Source: Sulfurovum indicum
GTDB taxonomy: Bacteria > Campylobacterota > Campylobacteria > Campylobacterales > Sulfurovaceae
Length of the DNA: 64,000 nucleotides
Assembly: GCF_014931715.1 (NCBI RefSeq)
Contig: NZ_CP063164.1
Span: 806,001-870,000 of the forward strand
Direction of reading: 5' to 3'
Below, piece after piece: positions 53,905 to 61,550 of the stretch (its first letter is position 1; each line of letters begins with the position of its first letter). The notes under the pieces are model-generated. The model ran no database searches. It was not told where the DNA came from and saw nothing but the letters and a program-made list of their open reading frames with translations. Position numbers and translations under genes: made by a program.

Positions 53905-54942
53905 ATGAGACTTGGTCTGTATATATTTGCGGCTTTAACGCTGATGGGGATCGTCGGTGCGATCACACATATGGTCAACCCGAACAACTATCTGATAGAA
54001 GTGATGGGGATCAACTTCAATTTCCCTGTTGCAGTATGGGTTATACTGCCAATGTTCCTGCTTCTGCTTTTTACTGTAGTGCACATGTTCTATTATAGTC
54101 TGAAGGGCTATTTCAGACTGAAAAAATGGCAGCATGATGCAGAGACGATCGAAGATGCGCTTTACTGGTCACTGGTCAATGAACCTAAAGAACAGAAGTA
54201 TATGACTGATGCGATCAAAAGTTCGGCAGTACTTCTGAGCAAGTCCAACCTGACTGTGCTTGACAGTGTTGAGGGACTCAGTGAGAGGCTTACCAAGATT
54301 GTCAATGTGCTCAACAAGATCAAGAATGGTGAGTATGTTGACCTGAAAGAGAATAAACTTGCCAAAGTCTTTAATGAGGGAAATCCGCATCTTATCCAAA
54401 ATCGTCTGAACCGTTTGGAGCGTGACAGCGGATTTATAGAAGAGGTCATGAAATCCTCATCAAAGTTCTCTCCGGCAGTACAGAAACATGCATTGGCACT
54501 TTTTGCAAAGAATGAGACATTCTACAAAGCACGCAAATATGCAAAGGTTTTTGATGTCGATAACTTTTTTGTAATGCTCAATCGCGCGGCTGAAGATGAA
54601 GAGATGGGACTCACTGTCGAGATACTCAACGATTTTGTCGAAGCATTGAAGCTCAAATGTGCAGATTTTGTCAAGGTAGCGCGTATTACCAAAAAGATAT
54701 TCTCCCCGGATCAGAACCTTGCACTCTTCAAAGCGTACCAGAAAGAGAATCCCAAAGCACAGAATGCCTACCTGTACCTGCTTTTTGAATATGAACTGCT
54801 TGAAGAGATAGGGAACTATCTTGATGAACAGGAAGAACATGAGTTTATGAAGTACAGAGCACTTTATGAACTTAAAAAACAGGATAAACGTTTCAAACTT
54901 GAAGACCTGATCGATGCTGAGTCGATCTGTAAGAACGTATAA
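53905..54942 (+). CDS. Uncharacterised membrane protein with long cytosolic domain
   Basis: 345 residues with two membrane helices at 4-22 and 43-65 and a helical C-terminal domain of about 270 residues containing repeated AxxLFAKNETFYKARKYAK-style helices. It is likely anchored in the inner membrane. No named family recognised; the TPR-like helices suggest an interaction or scaffold role. It lies between dksA and dus in the same orientation (20-base and 7-base gaps). Confidence 0.7.
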   Translation: MRLGLYIFAALTLMGIVGAITHMVNPNNYLIEVMGINFNFPVAVWVILPMFLLLLFTVVHMFYYSLKGYFRLKKWQHDAETIEDALYWSLVNEPKEQKYMTDAIKSSAVLLSKSNLTVLDSVEGLSERLTKIVNVLNKIKNGEYVDLKENKLAKVFNEGNPHLIQNRLNRLERDSGFIEEVMKSSSKFSPAVQKHALALFAKNETFYKARKYAKVFDVDNFFVMLNRAAEDEEMGLTVEILNDFVEALKLKCADFVKVARITKKIFSPDQNLALFKAYQKENPKAQNAYLYLLFEYELLEEIGNYLDEQEEHEFMKYRALYELKKQDKRFKLEDLIDAESICKNV

Positions 54943-54949
54943 GATACGA

Positions 54950-55906
54950 ATGGATAAACTCGACTTTTCAAAGCCCCTTTATGCGTTAGCCCCTCTGGCG
55001 GGCTTTACCGATCTGCCTTTCCGAAGCGTTGTCAAGAAGTTCGGGGTAGATCTTACCGTTTCAGAGATGATCAGCTCCAATGCACTGGTACATAACAGTA
55101 AAAAAACCTACAGGATGCTGGAGAAGAGTCCTGATGAAGATCCCTACAGCATACAGATCGCCGGGTCTGACCTTGAAGTAATAAGAGGTGCAGTAGAGAT
55201 CATTAATGAGCAGGAAGGTGTGACTGCCATCGATCTTAACTGCGGCTGTCCTGCTCCCAAAGTAGTCAATAATCTCCAGGGTTCCTCACTCCTGACCGAT
55301 CTGCCTCAAATGGGAAGAGTGATCGAGACGATCAAAAAATACTCCAACAAACCCTATACTTCTGTGAAAATGAGACTGGGGTTCAATGAAAAGAACCATG
55401 TTGAGATCGCAAAGATCGCAGAAGCAAGCGGTGCAGACTATATAGCTGTTCATGGGCGTACCAGAGCAGGGCGTTACAAGGCACCTGTTGACTATGATGC
55501 GATCAGGGAGATCAAGGAAGCGGTAAGTATTCCTGTCATAGCCAACGGTGATATTGATTCTCCTCAAAAAGCCAGGAAGATATTGGAGTATACTGGTGCG
55601 GATGGTGTGATGATAGGCCGTGCAGCAGTGGGCAAGCCATGGATATTCCAGCAGATCAAAGCGGGGATGGATGAGGTGAGTTCCGAGCTTGTCAAGGAGG
55701 TAGTGCTTGAACACTTTGACCAGATGGTCGCCTATTATGACAAGTATGGAGCGATCATGTTCCGAAAGAACCTCCACTCCTATTCAAAAGCAGGATACCA
55801 GGGAGCTTCTGCCTTTAGGGATACGATCAACCGTATGGAGGACCCCAAAGAGATGCGTGAAGTGATCGAGGCTTTTTTTTCCCAACAATTCCTTTACGAA
55901 CGTTGA
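54950..55906 (+). CDS. dus: tRNA-dihydrouridine synthase (DusB-like)
   Basis: 318 residues from ATG 54950. FMN-binding TIM barrel with ALAPLAGFTDLPFRSVV, the catalytic cysteine loop DLNCGCPAPKVVNN, VKMRLGF, VHGRTRAGRYKAP and GADGVMIGRAAVG. It reduces uridine to dihydrouridine in tRNA. A longer in-frame start is less likely because it overlaps the previous gene. Confidence 0.94.
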   Translation: MDKLDFSKPLYALAPLAGFTDLPFRSVVKKFGVDLTVSEMISSNALVHNSKKTYRMLEKSPDEDPYSIQIAGSDLEVIRGAVEIINEQEGVTAIDLNCGCPAPKVVNNLQGSSLLTDLPQMGRVIETIKKYSNKPYTSVKMRLGFNEKNHVEIAKIAEASGADYIAVHGRTRAGRYKAPVDYDAIREIKEAVSIPVIANGDIDSPQKARKILEYTGADGVMIGRAAVGKPWIFQQIKAGMDEVSSELVKEVVLEHFDQMVAYYDKYGAIMFRKNLHSYSKAGYQGASAFRDTINRMEDPKEMREVIEAFFSQQFLYER

Positions 55907-55938
55907 TGCATATCAAGCTGTTTTGAGAAGGCATCGAC

Positions 55939-55944
55939 TATAAT
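55939..55944 (+). promoter_or_regulatory. -10 element before the CopD-like gene
   Basis: TATAAT 25 bases before the ATG at 55969, with an AAGG ribosome-binding site. The -35 is not clear. Confidence 0.4.
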
Positions 55945-55968
55945 CGCATTCAAAAAACAAGGTGAACT

Positions 55969-56385
55969 ATGACTTTTACTATTATCAAGACGATCCATCT
56001 CTTTGCAGCATTTATCTATGGCGGCTTTCTCATTACTGATAATCTCTTTTTGAACAAGATCAAACGCTCCTTTTCTGAAGAAGAACATCAGAAGATACGT
56101 GAATCATTCATGAAGTATGTACGTAAAGTCGTACCGCCGAGTCTTATTGTCGCTGTAGTGACAGGGCTTTATCTGATCTCGCAGGTATACGGTCCTGTCT
56201 CTCCCGAAGGGCTGACATGGTTTCAGACACTGCTTGGTCTGAAAGCCTTTTTGGGTATCTGGCTTGGGCTCAGAGGCGGTTTGCAGGTCTATGCCGGTAT
56301 TCAGCCGTTCATATTCAAGAGTCATGTGCTGCCTTTTGCTTTTGTGCTTACCATTATCTTTCTTTCACAATTTATGTATCTGTAA
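55969..56385 (+). CDS. CopD-like four-helix membrane protein
   Basis: 138 residues with four membrane helices and an N-terminal TIIKTIHLFAAFIYGGFLIT histidine-containing helix of the CopD/YtjA type. The loop between helices carries RESFMKYVRKVVPPSLIVAV. Such proteins are often linked to copper or heme; no proof here. It is followed by the TauE/SafE gene. Confidence 0.6.
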   Translation: MTFTIIKTIHLFAAFIYGGFLITDNLFLNKIKRSFSEEEHQKIRESFMKYVRKVVPPSLIVAVVTGLYLISQVYGPVSPEGLTWFQTLLGLKAFLGIWLGLRGGLQVYAGIQPFIFKSHVLPFAFVLTIIFLSQFMYL

Positions 56386-56393
56386 AAATATGC

Positions 56394-56399
56394 TATAAT
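56394..56399 (+). promoter_or_regulatory. -10 element of the TauE/SafE gene
   Basis: TATAAT, 26 bases before the ATG at 56426, followed by GGAGAGG as the ribosome-binding site. No clear -35 is seen. Confidence 0.45.
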
Positions 56400-56425
56400 C
56401 GCCTCTTCATTTTGGAGAGGTAGCC

Positions 56426-57166
56426 ATGTTTATAGAACTTGCTTTAGTCGGCATCGTCATCGGTGCCATGTCCGGTTTTTTTGGTATCGGCGGGGGTATG
56501 ATCCTTGTGCCGGTTCTGCTTGCGATCGGTTTTGATATCAAAGATGCTATCGGTATCTCTATTATTCAGATGGTCTTCTCTTCGGTATACGGTTCCTATC
56601 TGAACTGGAAAAAGGGTTCGCTTATTGCAGGAGAGGGGATCTTTGTGGGTATAGGCGGTTTTATCGGCGGCTATATCGGTGGATCCCTGACCCATTATAT
56701 CTCCGATGCGATCTTGCAGGGACTCTTTTTGGGACTTCTTCTTTTTGCCCTCTTCAGGCTCTTTTTTTCTACGCACAATGAAGATGACTCTCAGGCAAAA
56801 ACACTTCATAAGGGACTGCTCTTTGCCATAGGAGCGGTCATTGGGGTATTTTCGATTACATTGGGAGTCGGCGGTTCGATCATGCTGACACCTATACTGG
56901 TGGGACTTTTACACTATCCTATTAAAAAAGCGGTCAGTGCAGGGCTCTTCTTTGTGGTATTCTCCTCCATGGCAGGTATGATCAGTCGTTTGAGTACCGG
57001 CACGATCGATTTTGGCAACGGACTTGTTGTAGCGTCTGCATCACTGGTGGGTGTCTTTCTCGGCATCCGCCTTAAAGACCACGTCACCTCAAAAAACCAC
57101 AAAACGGCATTGTTGGTGCTGTATGTGCTTGCATTGGGAATGCTTGTAAAGAAGATGTGGTTTTAG
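56426..57166 (+). CDS. TauE/SafE-family (DUF81) membrane transporter
   Basis: 246 residues with about eight membrane helices and the two family repeats: MSGFFGIGGGMILVPVLLAI and TLGVGGSIMLTPILVGLLHY. Members export sulfite, sulfoacetate or related anions. In a sulfur oxidiser this may concern sulfur anions, but the substrate is not readable. Confidence 0.9.
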   Translation: MFIELALVGIVIGAMSGFFGIGGGMILVPVLLAIGFDIKDAIGISIIQMVFSSVYGSYLNWKKGSLIAGEGIFVGIGGFIGGYIGGSLTHYISDAILQGLFLGLLLFALFRLFFSTHNEDDSQAKTLHKGLLFAIGAVIGVFSITLGVGGSIMLTPILVGLLHYPIKKAVSAGLFFVVFSSMAGMISRLSTGTIDFGNGLVVASASLVGVFLGIRLKDHVTSKNHKTALLVLYVLALGMLVKKMWF

Positions 57167-57598
57167 GACCGAAACAGTCATTACTTAGCGTATTCTACAT
57201 CGAGAGATACTGTACGGAACGGATTTCTGTGCAGTTTTGGGAGATTTGGAGCGGGGAAAAACATAATATCCGGTAATCCTCCATTTTTCGGGCAGCCACA
57301 AGGGGTTTGCAAAGAAAACTTCAAGAGATAGCGCTGTTTTTTCAGGATTTAATTTGTACTCTATTTTCAATATCAGTTCCTTTTGTGTGTAATGGTTTTT
57401 TAAAACTTTATCCTGTTCAAAAAACTTTGATACAGTTCTTTGAAGTAGACACTGTGGAGACAGAGGAGGCAGGTGAACGTGACAGTATTACATCCGCCAT
57501 TACAGATTCCTGTTTATTACTTAAGTTTTTTATATTAAAGCAAATAAAAATGGCTGTGATCATGTTTATCTGACTCTTATGGCTTGTCTTGTGTTATT
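57167..57598. other. Non-coding or decayed region, 432 bases
   Basis: No convincing gene is seen. On the minus strand, 57185-57370 reads like a protein C-terminus (KIEYKLNPEKTALSLEVFFA, then NPLWLPEKWRITGYYVFP) beginning at a TTG, without ribosome-binding site. It may be a decayed gene end. The rest is AT-rich without repeats. Confidence 0.3.
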
Positions 57599-57814
57599 TT
57601 ACGAGGAACAACAAGAGTTTGTGTCCTGCTGAATTAGTGGACATGGTACAGAGCCGTAGGAACAGAAAACACAACAATCACCTTTCTTTGGTTTAAGCAA
57701 CAGGCCGCAGCCTTTGCACTCATAAAACCATTGGCAGGAATCTGTAGGCATTGTTTCTGTTTCTTTATGGCCGCACTCTGGACAAGTGAGAGTGGATTCT
57801 AAAATAATTTTCAT
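57599..57814 (-). CDS. GDCCVxC-type cysteine-rich zinc-ribbon protein
   Basis: 71 residues with 12 cysteines: an N-terminal zinc ribbon (CPECGHKET, ECKGCGLLLKP) and the diagnostic KKGDCCVFCSYGSVPCPLIQ. The family is known from environmental bacteria and sometimes carries selenocysteine in the GDCC region; here both positions are ordinary cysteine. A role in metal or thiol chemistry is presumed, not shown. Confidence 0.85.
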   Translation of the reverse strand: MKIILESTLTCPECGHKETETMPTDSCQWFYECKGCGLLLKPKKGDCCVFCSYGSVPCPLIQQDTNSCCSS

Positions 57815-58008
57815 AACTAAACCTTAGCTTAACAAATATGACAATTTGCCATAGGTATATTGCCATATTCTATAATACAGAAAAAAAGATAAGACAATAG
57901 GATGAAACAGATGCATTCTGCAGGGGATGATGAGTAACGAGGATAGTTCTGTCATTATGCCATATTTTTATCTCTTCTGTAAAACTACACAGTATGATCT
58001 AAATATGC

Positions 58009-58014
58009 TATAAT
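58009..58014 (+). promoter_or_regulatory. -10 element of uvrA
   Basis: TATAAT ending 27 bases before ATG 58042 and 15 before the alternative GTG 58030. No Shine-Dalgarno is visible in the short leader. No clear -35. Confidence 0.4.
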
Positions 58015-58041
58015 TCCAGATTAATTTTCGTGCTGCCAGCT

Positions 58042-60900
58042 ATGGCAGAGAGCACAGATACAGGAAAACCATTGAAAAAACAAAAAGAGATGATACGGGT
58101 TTACGGGGCAAAAGAGAACAACCTCAAAAATATCAATATTGAGATCCCTAAAAATGAGCTGGTGGTCATTACCGGTATTTCGGGGTCCGGTAAGTCGACA
58201 CTGGCGTTCTCTACACTCTATGCAGAGGGTCAGAGACGTTACATCGAATCGCTCTCAAGTTATGCACGTCAGTTTCTCGGGCGTGTAGGCAAACCTGATG
58301 TTGACAAAATAGAGGGATTGACCCCGGCGATCGCTATCGATCAGAAGACCACTTCAAAGAACCCGCGTTCGACTGTGGGAACGATCACTGAGATTTATGA
58401 CTATCTGAGGCTTCTTTTTGCCCGTGTAGGAAAACAGCACTGCCATGAGTGCGGTAAACCGATCTCCTCAATGTCTGCTTCAGATATTATTGAGGAGGTA
58501 CTCAAGCTGCCTAATGGGGCAAAACTTATCATTATGGCACCGCTTGTCAAAGAGAAGAAGGGTACCTTTGCCGATATGCTGGAGTCATTGCGCCATAAAG
58601 GATATGTGCGTGCAATGATCGACGGAGTGATGGTAAGGCTTGATGATGAGATAGAACTGAGCAAGACCAAGAAGCATACGATCAAAGTGGTCATTGACCG
58701 TGTAGTGGTCAAAGAAGAGAGCAGGGACCGTATCGGACAGGATGTGGAGAAGGCACTTAAAGAGAGTTACGGTGAGATGGAGATCGAAGTACTCAATCAT
58801 GAAGAGCTGGAACTGGACAGAAAAGAGTATCATTACTCTGAGCACCTGGCCTGTTTTGACTGTAAGCTCTCTTTTGAACCGCTTGAACCGGTGAGTTTCT
58901 CTTTCAACTCGCCCAAAGGAGCCTGTCCAGCCTGTGACGGGTTGGGGATCAGATATGCCATTGACCTTAAAAAAGTGATCGATCCGGAGCTGAGCATTGA
59001 AAAGGGAGCGGTGAAGATCATGTACGGCTTTAACAAAAGCTACTACACCAAGTTTCTCAATGCTTTCTGCGAACAAAACGGTATCGATATTACCGTACCG
59101 TACGGAGAGTTGGAGACCCATCAGCAAAAGGCGGTTCTTTACGGTAACGGAAGTGTCACTGATTTTACCTGGAAACGACATAAACTCAAACGTGAATGGC
59201 CCGGAGTCGTAAAGTTTGCACACGATATGTTCAAAGATGAGAAGGATATGAGCGAGTACATGACCGAGAAGGTGTGCGACAAGTGTCACGGCCACCGTCT
59301 GCGTCCGCGTTCTCTTGCAGTAAAGATTGAAGGGAAAAATATAGCCGATATTATCGATATGCCTATTGAAATCTCTTATGCCTATTTTGCCGATGAAAAG
59401 AATTTTTCCCATTTGACCCCGCAGCAGAAGCAGATTGCAGAATCAATCCTCAAGGAGATCCATGAGCGGCTTTTCTTCCTCTATGATGTAGGACTTGGCT
59501 ATATAACGCTCAGCCGTGATGCAAGAACCATCTCCGGCGGGGAAGCACAGCGTATCCGTATCGCTTCCCAGATCGGTTCGGGTCTGACAGGGGTCATGTA
59601 TGTACTTGATGAACCGAGTATCGGTCTGCATGAGCGTGATACGATGAAACTGATACGTACACTCAACTCATTGAGAGACAAAGGCAATACGGTGATTGTG
59701 GTAGAACATGACAAAGAGACGATCCTTGCGGCAGACTATATTGTCGATATTGGGCCCGGTGCGGGTGATTACGGGGGAGAGATCGTCTTTGCCGGTGATG
59801 TGAAAAAGCTTGCAAAAGCTAAGACTTTGACGGCAGAATATCTTTTTGGTAAAAAAGAGATTGCATATTCGCATGACAAGCCTCAGGAGGAGTGGATAGA
59901 GATCAGGAATGTAACACTCAACAATATTCAAAACCTTGATGCAAAGATACCGTTACACAACTTTGTCTGTATTACCGGTGTAAGCGGAAGCGGAAAAAGT
60001 TCTTTGATCTTGCAGACTTTGCTGCCGGTGGCAAGAGAACTGCTTAACCATGCCAAAAAGGTCAACAAGGTTGATGGTGTAGAGATCAACGGACTGGAGA
60101 AGCTTGACAAGGTGATCTACCTTGACCAGAGTCCTATCGGCCGTACACCGCGATCCAACCCGGCAACATATACGGGGATCATGGATGAGATACGAAAGCT
60201 TTTCTCACAGACAAAAGAGGCGGAACTCCGTGGTTACAAGATAGGACGCTTCTCCTTTAACGTCAAAGGCGGCCGTTGTGAGAAGTGTCAGGGAGATGGC
60301 CAAATCAAGATCGAGATGCATTTTCTCCCCGATGTACTGGTCAAGTGTGACGCCTGTAACGGGACCAGATACAATGCCCAGACACTGGAAGTGCTCTATA
60401 AGGGGAAATCTATCGCTGATGTATTGGCAATGAGTGTAGGAGAGGCACTTGAGTTCTTCAAGGCGATCCCTGCTATCGCTTCCAGGCTCAAGACATTGAC
60501 TGCTGTAGGACTTGACTACATTACGCTGGGACAGAATGCAACGACACTTTCCGGCGGTGAAGCGCAGCGTATCAAACTCAGCAAGGAGCTCAGCCGTAAA
60601 GATACGGGGAACACACTCTATATTCTTGATGAGCCTACAACAGGACTGCATTTTGCCGATGTGGACAGACTGACGGGTGTTTTACACAATCTTGTTGAAC
60701 TTGGCAATTCGGTAGTGGTCATCGAACACAACCTTGATATGATCAAGAATGCCGACTATATTATTGATATGGGTCCTGAAGGAGGGAATAAGGGAGGATT
60801 GATCATCGCTACGGGATCACCGGAGGAAGTGGCTGCGAACTATAAAAAGACAGGATCCTATACCGGAGAGTATCTGGCAAAAGAGCTGGCAGAGAAATAG
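58042..60900 (+). CDS. uvrA: Excinuclease ABC subunit A
   Basis: 952 residues from ATG 58042 (a GTG at 58030 would add four). Two ABC domains: Walker A GISGSGKST and GVSGSGKSS, signatures TISGGEAQRI and TLSGGEAQRI, and zinc modules CFDC..CPAC and CEKC..CDAC. UvrA finds bulky DNA damage together with UvrB in nucleotide excision repair. The conserved part starts at MIRVYGAKENNLKN. No neighbouring repair gene except polA. Confidence 0.96.
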   Translation: MAESTDTGKPLKKQKEMIRVYGAKENNLKNINIEIPKNELVVITGISGSGKSTLAFSTLYAEGQRRYIESLSSYARQFLGRVGKPDVDKIEGLTPAIAIDQKTTSKNPRSTVGTITEIYDYLRLLFARVGKQHCHECGKPISSMSASDIIEEVLKLPNGAKLIIMAPLVKEKKGTFADMLESLRHKGYVRAMIDGVMVRLDDEIELSKTKKHTIKVVIDRVVVKEESRDRIGQDVEKALKESYGEMEIEVLNHEELELDRKEYHYSEHLACFDCKLSFEPLEPVSFSFNSPKGACPACDGLGIRYAIDLKKVIDPELSIEKGAVKIMYGFNKSYYTKFLNAFCEQNGIDITVPYGELETHQQKAVLYGNGSVTDFTWKRHKLKREWPGVVKFAHDMFKDEKDMSEYMTEKVCDKCHGHRLRPRSLAVKIEGKNIADIIDMPIEISYAYFADEKNFSHLTPQQKQIAESILKEIHERLFFLYDVGLGYITLSRDARTISGGEAQRIRIASQIGSGLTGVMYVLDEPSIGLHERDTMKLIRTLNSLRDKGNTVIVVEHDKETILAADYIVDIGPGAGDYGGEIVFAGDVKKLAKAKTLTAEYLFGKKEIAYSHDKPQEEWIEIRNVTLNNIQNLDAKIPLHNFVCITGVSGSGKSSLILQTLLPVARELLNHAKKVNKVDGVEINGLEKLDKVIYLDQSPIGRTPRSNPATYTGIMDEIRKLFSQTKEAELRGYKIGRFSFNVKGGRCEKCQGDGQIKIEMHFLPDVLVKCDACNGTRYNAQTLEVLYKGKSIADVLAMSVGEALEFFKAIPAIASRLKTLTAVGLDYITLGQNATTLSGGEAQRIKLSKELSRKDTGNTLYILDEPTTGLHFADVDRLTGVLHNLVELGNSVVVIEHNLDMIKNADYIIDMGPEGGNKGGLIIATGSPEEVAANYKKTGSYTGEYLAKELAEK

Positions 60901-60909
60901 TGCTTTATC

Positions 60910-61332
60910 TTAGAATCTGTAGGTTCTTCTGTGCCGGTTCTTCTGTGGCGTTTTAGTATTGTACAGGGTGAAGACAATGGCACTCTTGATGATCCAAAGC
61001 AGTATGACTGCCGCAAGTATCTCATAGCCGATCATCCACACAAGAAATAAGTTCGCATCTGAACCGACAGTGAGGGAGCCGAATACAGCTGCCTTGCCTT
61101 CTGAAATATAGAAGAAGAGGAAAAGCAACCCTGTAATATAGGGAAGTGTTACAAAATAGATCCCCAAAAAAAGTACCTCTTTCCCCTCCGGGAAAAAGAG
61201 GATCGGGGTCTTTTTCAGGTCAACCTGCTGTTGGGTATAACTTACATGACTGATCGTCCTTTTCGCTTTCTTCTTCCGTTGAACGACTTTACCGTAATCG
61301 ATCTCTTTGCCTACTTCTTCAATTGGATCCAT
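60910..61332 (-). CDS. Small two-helix membrane protein
   Basis: 140 residues from ATG 61332. A charged N-terminal segment (EVGKEIDYGKVVQRKKKAKR) is followed by two membrane helices (LGIYFVTLPYITGLLFLFFY, MIGYEILAAVILLWI) and a basic tail. A longer frame from 61371 begins with a glycine-rich stretch that is less likely to be translated. No family is recognised. It converges with uvrA and diverges from polA. Confidence 0.6.
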   Translation of the reverse strand: MDPIEEVGKEIDYGKVVQRKKKAKRTISHVSYTQQQVDLKKTPILFFPEGKEVLFLGIYFVTLPYITGLLFLFFYISEGKAAVFGSLTVGSDANLFLVWMIGYEILAAVILLWIIKSAIVFTLYNTKTPQKNRHRRTYRF

Positions 61333-61511
61333 GATGATTATCCCCCCCCCGGATTTGCTGGCATATACCATATCAATTAATACATAGTTAATATTCTAAA
61401 TTAATATTTTTAATAGATGTGGAGCTTATGCGAATAGTTAATGATAATATACTCAAACTTAATACTGAGTAAATTGAGCTTTGAGCTCTCTGAAGCTGGT
61501 GATCTCTAACG

Positions 61512-61517
61512 TATAAT
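61512..61517 (+). promoter_or_regulatory. -10 element of polA
   Basis: TATAAT, 33 bases before the TTG start. The -35 is unclear. The 179-base gap around it is AT-rich with TTAATA-type repeats. Confidence 0.4.
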
Positions 61518-61550
61518 AGGTTAAAATAAATAAAAAATCAGGTTTAACAT

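Noticed and set aside
57307-57573. 88-residue plus-strand frame
   Set aside because: Composition is not protein-like, and it has no ribosome-binding site; the opposite strand looks more like an old coding end.
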